Positions 45,843-61,429 of a stretch of DNA of 64,000 nucleotides are shown here, piece after piece. Source of the stretch: Panulirus ornatus (Eukaryota; Arthropoda; Malacostraca; Decapoda; Palinuridae); assembly GCF_036320965.1 (NCBI RefSeq), contig NC_092238.1:55307943-55371942 (forward strand), read 5' to 3'. Position numbers and translations under genes: made by a program. A model generated the notes under the pieces. That model saw nothing but the letters and a program-made list of their open reading frames with translations, did no database searches and was not told the DNA's origin. Position 1 is the first letter of the stretch, and each line of letters opens with the position of its first letter.

Positions 45843-45938
45843 CTAGGGAAAGGATGACATATTGCAAATATAACATGTGATGTAGTTGTTTACATAACAT
45901 CAAGTGGTCCAGTATACCTATATATGCAACATCATTAC
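45843..45938 (-). other. putative intron 1 of the transposase
   Basis: 96 bp, GTAATG donor, pyrimidine-rich CCTTTCCCTAG acceptor, phase 0, between the helix-turn-helix part and the middle of the protein. Read-through meets no matching protein sequence, whereas removal joins PEDDQ to AIAAVTAAAP. Confidence 0.72.
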
Positions 45939-46436
45939 CTGATCATCTTCCGGGGTTGTGCAACGTGGGCGCCCACGCCGATGCCTGTTGTCTGTGTTGC
46001 CCAACTCTGCCTGTCGGCGAATCCATCGTGCTACGGTTGACCGGTGAATACCAAGACGTCTCCCAATTTCAGAGTCGCTGTAGCCCTCATTATGAAGCTG
46101 TAGAATAGCTTCACGTGTCGCTTGTGAGGTTTCCATGGTAAAATTAGATATACCACAAAAACAACCTTTCGACATTGGCTCGCAGTGAACTATACCCGCG
46201 CTGTTTCATTGTTTCAAAAATACATCGCATGTCTCATTACATTTCCTGCATGGACACGAAATGGCGGTGTAAGATAACCTTTATGGACTGCCACGAACCC
46301 AGATGTGCTATAGAATAATACAATATCAATAGTAAAACATATTCTTCCCAAATTACACCTATACAATATGAAGCTATTGTGTTTACCTGGCATCACATTG
46401 AGGTCTGCTGCAGCTACCACATGCGGGGGTTGCCGT

Positions 46437-46465
46437 ATATAGCTGTGTGTGTCGCACAGCTATAT
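46437..46465. repeat. 11-bp perfect inverted repeat, 7-base loop
   Basis: ATATAGCTGTG and CACAGCTATAT flank TGTGTCG, upstream of the transposase start. It could be a subterminal binding site or a cruciform; function unknown. Confidence 0.85.
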
Positions 46466-46690
46466 TACACACACCAATTCAAAAGTAGGGGTTCGTACTG
46501 CCTTGTATGATGTAATTTTATTGTTAATATTATAATGCCGCTCTTGTGGCACGTAACATACATGGGTCTAGCATAGGACTCTGGAAACCTGTGGCTTCCA
46601 GGCACGTATACCAGCCCTACCGGCATGGTACAACAGGTAGGTCAGTGATCATTACAGACGTCTTCAGACCACCTCTGCGCGATAGTTTTT

Positions 46691-46809
46691 TTGTTGTGTG
46701 TACATGTGTATGTCGTTGGGTTGTGCCATTATTTTCTCTGTTTCCTTGTGCTACCTCGCTAACATGGGAGACAGCAAAAAAGTATAAACATAATAATAAT
46801 AATAATTTT
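46691..46809 (+). mobile_element. 3' tail of LINE copy 18 after the transposon
   Basis: TGTACATGTGTATGTCGTTG, GTTGTGCCATT, TGCTACCTCGCTAACATGGG, then AAAGTATAAAC and a (TAA)n stretch. It is the expected continuation of 44466. Confidence 0.85.
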
Positions 46810-47004
<195 letters not shown>

Positions 47005-47007
47005 ATA

Positions 47008-47142
47008 TCTTTCTTTCTTTTCTTTCTTTCAAACCATTCGCCATTTCCCGCGTTAGCGAGGTAGCGTTAAGAACAGAGGACTGGGCCTTTGAGGGAATAT
47101 CCTCATCTGGCCCACTTCTCTGTTCCTTCTTTAGGAAAATTG

Positions 47143-47144
<2 letters not shown>
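47008..47144 (-). mobile_element. SINE-like element, 3' half
   Basis: Minus strand: TTTCAAACCATTCGCCATTT, stem-loop segment CCCGCGTTAGCGAGG, GGCCTTTGAGGGAATATCC, ending at GGAAAATTGAAA before (TA)n. The head is missing. Confidence 0.85.

Positions 47145-47218
<74 letters not shown>
47145..47218. repeat. (TA)n array
   Basis: TA between the truncated 5' side of a SINE-like element and a minus LINE 3' end. Confidence 0.98.
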
Positions 47219-47222
<4 letters not shown>

Positions 47223-48574
47223 TTATCTATTTTATTTTCCTTTGTCGCTGTGTCCCGCGCCTGCGAGGTAGAGTAAGGAAGCAGACGAAAGAAATGGCCA
47301 AACCCACCCCCACACACATGCACACACACACACACGTCCACACACGCAAACATACACACCCACACATCCCAACGTACACACATCTATACACACACAGACG
47401 CACACATGTACACACATACACACAATTCACACTGTCTTCCCCTACTCACCCCCATCGCCACCCCGCCACCCACGGAATAACATTCCCTTCCCCCCTCATG
47501 TGCGCGAGGCAGCGACAGGAAAAGACAACAAAGGCCCCATTCGCTCATACTCAGTATCCAGCTGTCATGCAATAATGCCCGAAACCACACCTCCCTTTCC
47601 ACATCCAGGCCCCACAAAACTTTCCATGGTTTACCCCAGACGCTTCACATGCCCTGATTCAATCCACTGACAGCACGGCAACCCCGGTATACCACATCGA
47701 TCCAATTCACTCTATTCCTTGCCCGCCTTTCACCCTCCTGCATCTTCAGGCCCCGATCACTCAAAATCTTTTTCACTCCATCTTTCCACCTCCAATTTGG
47801 TCTCCCACTTCTCCTCGTTCCCTCCACCTCCGACACATATATCCTCTTGGTCAATCTTTCCTCACTCATTCTCTCCATGTGCCTAAACCATTTCAAAACA
47901 CCCTCTTCTGCTCTCTCAAACATACTCTTTTTATTTCCACACATCTCTCTCATCCTTACATTACTTACTCGATCAAACAACCTCACACCATATATTGTCC
48001 TCAAACATCTCATTTCCAGCACATCCTCCCTCCTGCGCACAACTATATCCATAGCCCACGCCTCGCAACCATACAACATTGTTGGAACCACTATTCCTTC
48101 AAACATAACCATTTTTGCTTTCGGAGATAATGTTCTCAACTTCCACACATTCTTCAAGGCTCCCATGATTTTCGTCCCCTCCCCCACCCTATGATTTACT
48201 TCCGCTTCCATGGTTCCATCCGCTGCTAGATCCACTCCCAGATATCTAAAACACTTTACTTCCTACAGTTTTTCTCCATTCAAACTTACCTCCCAGTTGA
48301 CTTGACCCTCAACCCTACTGTACCTAATAACCTTGCTCTTATTCACATTTGCTCTTAACTTTCTTCTTCAACACACTTTACCAAACTCAGTCACCAGCTT
48401 CTGCAGTTTCTCACATGAATCAGCCACCAGCGCTGTATCATCAGCGAACAACAACTGACTCACTTCCCAAGCTCTCTCATCCCCAACAGACTGCATAGTT
48501 TCCCCTCTTTCCAAAACTCTTGCATTCACCTCCCTAACAACCCCATCCATAAACAAATTAAACAACCATGGAGA

Positions 48575-48579
<5 letters not shown>
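47219..48579 (-). mobile_element. RTE-like LINE copy 19: 5'-truncated, long 3' UTR
   Basis: Minus strand: tail TTTATTTATC, long and unusually CA-rich 3' UTR (to 47644), ORF remnant 47645-48579 with the older ending ([10 protein letters not shown]). Stops in one frame near 48238 (Glu to TAG) and 48368 (Lys-Val-Cys-stop). It begins in motif B (codons for [12 protein letters not shown]), where GAGACATCA runs into (TA)n. Confidence 0.88.

Positions 48580-48614
<35 letters not shown>
48579..48614. repeat. short (TA)n array
   Basis: 36 bp of TA between LINE copy 19 and the repeat fragment at 48615. Confidence 0.97.
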
Positions 48615-48617
<3 letters not shown>

Positions 48618-48660
48618 TCCACGGGGAAAATGAGGCACGATAAGTTCCCAAGCGAGAGCA
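48615..48660 (-). repeat. end fragment of the 43308-43618 repeat family
   Basis: CCACGGGGAAAATGAGGCAC matches the reverse complement of the end of 43308-43618 (CCATGGGGAAAATGAAACAC). It starts directly at (TA)n. Confidence 0.65.
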
Positions 48661-49432
48661 AAGGACGTAATGGGAGTGGGAGAGGAATGGGATGTATTTA
48701 GAGGAGCAGTGATGGCTTGCGCAAAAGATGCTTATGGTATGAGAAGCTTGGGAGTTGGGCAGATTTAAAAGGTTAGTGGGTAGTGGGATGAAGAAGTAAC
48801 ATTATTTGTGAAAGAGAAGAGAGAGGCATTTATAACGATTTTTGCAGGTAAATAGTGCAAATGACTGGAAGATGTATAAAAGAAGGAGGCAGGAGGTCAA
48901 GAGAAAGGTACAAGAGGTTGAAAGAGGGCATTTGAAAGTTGGGGTGAGAGAGTATCATTAAATTTTAGGGGGAATAAAACGATGTTTTGGAAGGAGGTAA
49001 ATAAAGTGCATAAGAAAAACAACAAAAGAGAACATCTGTAAAGGTGGCTAATGGAGAGGCAATAACAAGTCGTGGTGATGTGTGGAGATAGAGTGAGTAT
49101 TTTGAAGGTTTGTTGAATATGTTAGACGATAGAGTGGCACATAAAGGGTGGTTTGATCGAGGTGGTGTGCAGTGTGCGAGTCATAAAGAATGGGTTCATG
49201 AGCAGAGAAGAGGTAGCGAAAGCTTTGAGGAAGATGAAAGCCGGCAAGGCGGCGGATATGGGAGATGTGGCATCGGTGCATTATACATGACAGCTAGTGT
49301 GGACGATTTTGGCCTTTGTTGTCTTTTCCTAGCGCTACCTCGCGCGCTTGCCGGGGAAAGGTGGTGTCATTTTATGTGTGGGGGGGTTGCGACGAGAATA
49401 AATAGAGGCAGCAAGTATGAATTAAGTATATT
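48661..49432 (+). mobile_element. RTE-like LINE copy 20: internally deleted, old
   Basis: Linker and reverse transcriptase N-terminus in decayed form (48661-49250: GGAAGATGAAAGCCGGCAAG visible), then a jump of about 2 kb of element sequence straight into the 3' UTR (GGATATGGGAG, GTGCATTATACATGACAGC). The 3' UTR part includes CTTGCCGGGGAAAGG and AATAAA. It ends near 49432, where a minus-strand LINE tail begins. Confidence 0.78.
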
Positions 49433-49974
<542 letters not shown>

Positions 49975-52737
49975 TCGACACACACAAATATACATATCTA
50001 TACATCTCAATGTACACATACATATACACTCACAGACATATACATATATACACATGCACATAATTCATACTGTCTGCTTTTATTTACTCCCATCGCCACC
50101 TCGCCACATATGGAAAAACCACCCCCTCCCCAGTCATGTGTGCGAGGTAGAGCTAGGAAAAGACAACAAAGGCCACATTCGTTCACACTCAGTCTCTAGC
50201 TGTCATGTAGTAATGCACCGAAACCACAGCTCCCTTTCCACACCCAGGCCCCACAGAACTTTCCATGGTTTACCCAAACGCTTCATATGCCCTGGTTCAA
50301 TCCATTTACAGCACGTCGACAACGGTATACCACATCGTTCCAATTCACTCTATACCTTGTACGCCTTTCACCCTCCTGCATGTTCAGGCCCCGATCACTC
50401 AAAATCTTTTTCACTCCATCTTTCAACCTCCAATTTGGTCTCCCACTTCTTCTCGTTCCCTCCACCTCTGACATATATATCCTCTTGGTCAATCTTTCTC
50501 ATTGATTCTCTCCATGTGACCAAGCAATTTCAAAACACCCTCTTATGCTCTCTCAACCATACTCTTTTTATTTCCACACATCTCTCTTACCCTTACATTA
50601 CTTACTCGATCAATCCACCTCACAACACATTTTGTCCTCAAACATCTCATTTCCAGCATATCCACCCTCCTGCGCACAACTCTATCCATAGCTCACGCCT
50701 CGCAACCATACAACAGTGTTGGAACAACTATTCCTTCAAACATAGCCATTTTTGCTTTCCGAGATAATGTTCTCGACTTCCAAACATTCTTCAAGGCTCC
50801 CAGAATTTTCGCCCGCTCCCCCACCCTATGATTCACTTCCGCTTCCATGGTTCCATCCGCTGCTACATCCACTCCCAAATATCTAAAACACTTTACATCC
50901 TCCAGTTTTTCTCCATTCAAACTTACCTCCCAATTGACTTGACCCTCAACTCTACTGTACCTAATAACCTTGCTCTTATTCATATTTACTCTTAACATTC
51001 TTCTTTAACACTTTACCCAACTCAGTCACCAGCTTCTGTAGTTTCTCACACGAATCAGCCACCAGCGGTGAATCATCAGTGAACAACAACTGACTCACCT
51101 CCCAAGCTCTTCATCCACAACAGACTTGCCCCTCTCTCCAAAACTCTTGCACCCACCTCCCTAACAACCCCATCAATAAACAAATTAAACAACCATGGAG
51201 ACATTAAACACCCCTGCCGCAAACCTACATTCACTGAGAACCAATAACTTTCCTCTCTTCCTACACGTACACATGCCTTACATCATCGATAAAAACTTTT
51301 CACTGCTTCTAAGAACCTGCCTCCCACACCATATATTCTTAATACCTTCCACAGAGCATCTCTATCAATTCCATGATATGCCTTCTTCAGATCCATAAAT
51401 GTTACATACAGATCCATTTGCTTTTCTAAGTATTTCTCACTTACATTCTTCGAAGGAAATACTTGATCCATACATCCTCTACCACTTCTGAAACCCCACT
51501 GCTCTTCCCCAATCTGTAGCTCTGTACATGCCTTCACCCTCTCAATCAATACCCTCCCATATAATTTACCGAGATTACTCAACAAACATATACCTCTGTA
51601 AGTTTAACACTCACTCTTATTCCCTTTGCCTTTGTACAATGGCACTATGCGTCATTGCGCCAATCCTCAAGCACCTCACCATGAATCATACATAACCTTA
51701 CCATCCAGTCAACAATAAAATCACCCCATTTTTTAATAGATTCCACTGCAATACCATCCAAACCTGCTGTCTTGCCGGCTTTCATCTTCCGCAAAGCTTT
51801 TACTACCTCTTCGCTGTTTACCAAATCATTTTCCCTAACCCTCTCATTTTGCACACCACCTCGACAAAAACATCATATATCTGCCACTGTATCATCAAAC
51901 ACATTCAGCAAACCTTCAAAAAACTCACTTCACCTCCTTCTCACATCGCCACTAATTGTTATCACCTCCCCATTAGCCCCCATCACTGAAGTTCCCATTT
52001 GCTCCCTTGTCCTTCCCACTTTATTTACCTCCTTCCAAAACATCTTTTTATTCTCCCTAAAATTTAAGGATACTCTCTCACCCAACTCTCATTTGCCCTC
52101 ATTTTCACCTCTTGCACCTTTCTCTTGACCTCCTGCCACTTTCCTTTATACATCTCCCACTCATTTGCATTTTCTCCATGCAAAAATCGTCCAAATGCCT
52201 CTATCTTCTCTTTCACTAGTAATCTTACTTCTTGATCCCACCACTCACTACCCTTTCTAATCAACCCACCTCCCAAGCTGCTTATGCCACAAGCATCTTT
52301 TGCGCAAGCCATCACTTCTTCCCTAAATACATCTCATTCCTCCCCCACTCGCCTTACCTTCTTTGTTGTTACCTTTTTCCATTCTGTACTCAGTCTCTCC
52401 TGGTACTTCCTCACACAAGTCTCCTTCCCAAGCTCACTTACTCTTACCACTCTCTTCACTCCAACATTCTCTCTTCTTTTCTGAAAACCTCTACAAATCT
52501 TCACCTTTGCCTCAAGAAGATAATGATCAGACATCCCTCCAGTTGCAACTCTCAGCATATTAACATCCAAAAGTCTCTCTTTCGCGCGCCTATCAATTAA
52601 CACTTAATCCAATAACGCTCTCAGGCCATCTCTCCTGCTTACATACGTATACTTATGTATATCTCGCTTTTTAAACCAGGTATGCCCAATCACCAGTAAT
52701 TTTTCAGCACATAAATCTACAAGCTCTTCACCATTTA
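49975..52737 (-). mobile_element. RTE-like LINE copy 22: 5'-truncated, long 3' UTR, old
   Basis: Minus strand: 3' UTR 49975-50282 (its last about 100 bases are missing), then C-terminus, reverse transcriptase, linker and endonuclease up to NGEELVDLC at 52737. The older C-terminal ending VNGLNQGI stops at 50283-50285. Frames in pieces: 50283-50492, 50693-50998, 51283-51585, 51645-51854, 52064-52315, 52334-52603. The FADD region is changed (TDDSPLVAD) and a stop lies after GMSDHYLLEAKVKI upstream. Clearly dead. Confidence 0.86.
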
Positions 52738-54977
<2,240 letters not shown>

Positions 54978-54978
54978 A

Positions 54979-55798
<820 letters not shown>

Positions 55799-55885
<87 letters not shown>
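55799..55885. repeat. (TA)n array
   Basis: TA between the 5' end of LINE copy 24 and the 3' end of LINE copy 25, both minus, so a head-to-tail arrangement. Confidence 0.98.
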
Positions 55886-55888
<3 letters not shown>

Positions 55889-56041
55889 CTTGCTTTGTCG
55901 CTGTCTCCCGCGTTTGCGAGATAGCGCAAGGAAACAGACGAAAGAAATGGCCTAACCCACACCTATGCACATGTATATACATACGTCCACACACGCAAAT
56001 AAACATATCTACACAGCTTTCCATGGTTTACCCCAGACGTT

Positions 56042-57481
56042 TCACATGCCCTGATTCAATCCACTGACAGCACGGCAACCCCGGTATACCACATCGATCC
56101 AATTCACTCTATTCCTTGCCCTCCTTTCACCCTCCTGCATGTTCAGGCCCCGATCACAAAAGATCTTTTTCACTCCATCTTTCCACCTCCAATTTGGTCT
56201 CCCACTTCTCGTTCCCTCCACCTCCGACACATATATCATCTCGGTCAATCTTTCCTCACTCATTTTCTCCATGTGGCCAAACCATTTCAAAACACCCTTC
56301 TCTGCTCTCTCAACCACGCTCTTTTTATTTCCACACATCTCTCTTACCCTTACGTTACTTACTCGATCAAACCACCTCACACCACATATTGTCCTTAAAC
56401 ATCTCATTTCCAGCACATCCATCCTCCTGCGCACAACTCTATCCATAGCCCACGCCTCGCAACCATACAACATTGTTGGAACCACTATTCCTTCAAACAT
56501 ACCCATTTTTGCTTTCCGAGATAATGTTCTCGACTTCCACACATTCTTCAAGGTTCCCAGGATTTTCGCCCCCTCCCCCACCCCATGATTCACTTCCGCT
56601 TCCATGGTTCCATCCGCTGCCAGATCCACTCCCAGATATCTAAAACACTTTACATCCTCCAGTTTTTCTCCATTCAAACTTACCTCCCAATTGACTTGAC
56701 CCTCAACCCTACTGTACCTAATAACCTTGCTCTTATTCACATTTACTCTTAACTTTCTTCTTCCACACACTTTTCCAAACTCAGTCACCAGCTTCTGCAG
56801 TTTCTCACATGAATCAGCCACCAGCGCTGTATCATCAGCGAACAACAACTGACTCACTTCCCAAGCTCTCTCATCCCCAACAGACTTCATACTTGCCCCT
56901 CTTTCCAAAACTCTTGCATTCACCTCCCTAACAACCCCATCCATAAACAAATTAAGCAACCGTGGAGACATCACACACCACTGCCGCAAACCTACATTCA
57001 CTGAGAACCAATTACTTTCCTCTCTTCCTACACGTACACATGTCTTACATCCTCGATAAAAACTTTTCACTGCTTCCAACAACTTGCCTCCCACACCATA
57101 TATTCTTAATACCTTCCACAGAGCATCTCTATGAACTCTAGCATATGCCTTCACCAGATCCATAAATGCTACATACAAATCCATTTGCTTTTCTAAGTAT
57201 TTCTCACATACATTCTTCAAAGCAAACACCTGATCCACACATCCTCTAACACTTCTGAAACCACACTGCTCTTTCCCAATCTGATACTCTGTACATGCCT
57301 TCACCCTCTCAATCAATACCCTCCCATATAATTTACCATAAATACTCAACAAACTTATACCTCTGTAATTTGAGCACTCACTCTTATCCCCTTTGCCTTT
57401 GTACAATGGCACTATGCACGCATTCCGCCAATACTCAGGCACCTCACCATGAGTCATACATACATTAAATAACCTTACCAA
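56042..57481 (-). pseudogene. LINE reverse transcriptase and C-terminus, 479 open codons
   Basis: Open frame [20 protein letters not shown] to LNQGM including [15 protein letters not shown], motif A (FMDLVKAYARVH, where Asp-637-equivalent is kept but Glu and Asp neighbours are changed), motif B with GLRQW in place of GLRQG, and [12 protein letters not shown]. The Gly to Trp change in motif B would probably inactivate it. Upstream the frame is lost near 57483 (Trp-Leu to stop). No real start exists. Confidence 0.85.
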
Positions 57482-58348
57482 CCAGTCAATAATATAGTCA
57501 CCCCCTTTTTTAATAAATTAAACTGCAATACCATCCAATCCTGCTGCCTTGCCGGCTTTCATCTTCCGCAAAGCTTTTACTACCTCTTCTCTGTTTACCA
57601 AATCATTTTCCCTAACCCTCTCACTTTGCACACCACCTCGACCAAAACAACCTATATCTTCCACTCTATCATCAAACACATTCAAAAAACCTTCAAATTC
57701 TCACTCCATTTCCTCCTCACATCACCACTACTTGTTATCACCTCCCAATTTGCACCCTTCACTTAAGTTCCCATATGCTCCCTTGTCTTACGCACTTTAT
57801 TTACCTCCTTCCAGAACATCTTTTTATTCTCCCTAAAATTTAACGATACTCTCTCACCCCAACTCTCATTTGCCCCCCTTTTCACCTCTAGCACCTTTCT
57901 CTTGACCTCCTGTCTCTTTCTTTTATACATCTCCTACTCAATTGCCTTTTTTCCCTGCAAAAATCGTCCAAGTGCCTCTCTCTTCTCTTTCACTAATAAT
58001 CTTACTTCTTTATCCCACCACTCACTACCCTTTCTAATCATCCCACCTCCCACTCTTCTCATGCCACAAGCATCTTTTGCGCACTCCATCACTGATTTCC
58101 TAAATACATCGCATTCCTCCCCCACTCCCCTTAATTCCATTGTTCTCACCTTTTTCCATTCTGTACTTAGTCTCTCCTGGTACTTCCTCACACAAGTCTC
58201 CTTCCCAAGCTCACTTACTCTCACCACCCTCTTAACCCTAACATTCACTCTTCTTTTCTGAAAACCCATACAAATCTTCACCTTAGCCTCCAAAAGATAA
58301 TGATCAGACATTCCTCCAGTTGCACCTCTCAGCACATTCACATGCCTC
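57482..58348 (-). pseudogene. LINE linker of copy 25, broken
   Basis: Linker pieces such as 57934-58350 ([20 protein letters not shown] to GKKAIE) are separated by TAG near 57932 and frameshifts near 57693 and 57540. Includes the endonuclease SDH motif only. Confidence 0.8.
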
Positions 58349-58645
58349 ATGAGTGTGTTAGTGGTTTTGATGCACCAGACCGGGTTATAGTGATGGGTGA
58401 TTTGAATGCAAAGGTGAGTAATGTGACAGTTGAGGGAATAATTGGTATATATGGGGTGTTCAGTATCATAAATGGAAATGGTGAAGAGCCTGTAGATTTA
58501 TGTGCCGAAAAATGACTGGTGATTGGGAATACCTGGTTTAAAAAGCGAGATATACATAAGTATAAGTATGTAAGTAGGAGAGATGGCCAGAGAGCGTTAT
58601 TGGATTACGTGTTAATTGACAGGCGAGCGAAAGAGACTTTTGGAT

Positions 58646-58677
58646 AAATATTTATATATATATATTTATATATATAT
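58646..58677. repeat. short imperfect (TA)n
   Basis: AAATATTTATATATATATAT and neighbours, between the inverted segment of copy 25 and LINE copy 26. Confidence 0.93.
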
Positions 58678-59368
58678 AAATTCTGGGGGCCTTGAAGAAT
58701 GTGTGGAAGTCGAGAACATTATCTCGGAAAGCAAAAATGGGTATGTTTGAAGGAATAGTAGTTCCAACAATGTTGTATGGTTGCGAGGCGTGGGCTATGG
58801 ATAGAGTTGTGCGCAGGAGGATGGATGTGCTGGAAATGAGATGTTTGAGGACAATGTGTGGTGTGAGGTGGTTTGATCGAGTGAGTAACGTAAGGGTAAG
58901 AGAGATGTGTGGAAATAAAAAGAGCGTGGTTGAGAGAGCAGAAGAGGGTGTTTTGAAGTGGTTTGGGCACATGGAGAGGATGAGTGAGGAAAGATTGACC
59001 AAGAGGATATATGTGTCGGAGGTGGAGGGAGCAAGGAGAAGAGGGAGACCAAATTGGAGGTTGAAAGATGGAGTGAAAAAGATTTTGTATGATCGGGGCC
59101 TGAACATGCAGGAGGGTGAAAGGAGGGCAAGGAATAGAGTGAATTGGAGCGATGTGGTATACCGGGGTTGACGTGCTGTCAGTGGATTGAATCAAGGCAT
59201 GTGAAGCGTCTGGGGTAAACCATGGAAAGCTGTGTAGGTATGTATATTTGCGTGTGTGGACGTATGTATATACATGTGTGTGGGGGTGGGTTGGGCCATT
59301 TATTTCGTCTGTTTCCTTGCGCTACCTCGCAAACGCGGGAGACAGCGACAAAGTATTAAAAAAAAAAA
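58678..59368 (+). mobile_element. RTE-like LINE copy 26: C-terminal domain and short 3' UTR
   Basis: 5'-truncated at AAATTCTGGGGG (codons for ILGALKNVW). The C-terminal frame 58692-59171 is fully open to the late-type stop; RRRGRP type. Short 3' UTR with A run to 59368. First of three same-strand truncated copies in a row. Confidence 0.9.

Positions 59369-61023
<1,655 letters not shown>

Positions 61024-61100
<77 letters not shown>
61024..61100. repeat. (TA)n array
   Basis: TA between the tail of LINE copy 28 and the tail of a minus SINE-like element. Confidence 0.98.
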
Positions 61101-61103
<3 letters not shown>

Positions 61104-61343
61104 TTTTTTTCTTTCAAACTATTCGCCATTTCCCGCGTTAGCGAGGTACCGTTAAGAACAGAGAACTGGGCCTTTGAGAGAAAATCCTCACCTGGCCCCC
61201 TTCTCTGTTCCTTCTTTTGGAAAATTAAAAAGAAATAATGAGAGGTGAGGATTTCCAGCCCCCCGCTCCCTCCCCTTTTATTCGTCTTCTATGACACGCA
61301 GGGAATACGTGGGAAGTATTCTTTCTCCCCTTTCCCCAGGGAT
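61101..61343 (-). mobile_element. SINE-like element, full length
   Basis: Minus strand: tail CTTTTTTTTCTTTCAAAC, CCCGCGTTAGCGAGGTACC, GGCCTTTGAGAGAAAATCC, TTGGAAAATTAAAAAG, then the LINE-like head ACGTGGGAAGTATTC to CCCAGGGAT. Somewhat more diverged than 30041 and 37592. Confidence 0.88.
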
Positions 61344-61354
61344 GTATATATATA

Positions 61355-61428
<74 letters not shown>
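61344..61428. repeat. (TA)n array
   Basis: TA with GCATA and CATA interruptions between a SINE-like head and the minus LINE copy 29 tail. Confidence 0.98.

Positions 61429-61429
<1 letters not shown>

Larger units (their letters stand above)
44514..46136 (-). pseudogene. Tc1-like transposase with two apparent introns and one frameshift
   Basis: Cut-and-paste transposase. Exon 1 (46136-45939) METSQATREAILQLHNEGYS with helix-turn-helix (IGRRLGIHRSTVARWI) and the GRPR hook. Exon 2 (45842-45535) has TVRNRHHSEGLRGR and the first catalytic Asp (FCDEKTF). Exon 3 (45044-44514) has the second Asp (VQDNSPVHTS) and Glu (SPDLNPTEHVW), 35 residues apart. Splicing at CAG/GTAATG..CCCTAG/GCC (phase 0) and CCAG/GTTAGC..ACCAG/ATAC (phase 2) restores the expected order TRYETQHVVGSRRSGR. 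A one-base shift in the GC run 44995-45007 then breaks exon 3, so this copy is dead as read. All three catalytic residues survive. A TAG in the alternative frame rules out an earlier in-frame entry. Confidence 0.82.
44467..46690 (-). mobile_element. Tc1/mariner-like DNA transposon inserted in a LINE tail
   Basis: The interval between the two halves of the copy 18 tail, about 2.2 kb, carrying a Tc1-type transposase on the minus strand. The halves TATGTGTATATACATG and TGTGTACATGTGTATGTCGTT rejoin as the ordinary LINE tail. I could not identify terminal inverted repeats by eye, so the exact ends (within about 10 bp) and the TA target duplication are unproven. Confidence 0.8.
55886..58645 (-). 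mobile_element. RTE-like LINE copy 25 with 300-bp inverted 5' segment
   Basis: Minus-strand body 55886-58348: short 3' UTR, C-terminus, reverse transcriptase, linker, up to the codons for NVLRGATGG. The next part, 58349-58645, is LINE endonuclease sequence on the plus strand (ECVSGFDAPDRVIVMGDLNA to RRAKE and TTTTGGAT). That piece ends almost exactly where the body begins in element order, so the 5' 300 bp is flipped. This is the layout expected from twin priming. The C-terminus is a mix: short 3' UTR but the older ending [10 protein letters not shown]. Confidence 0.88.
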
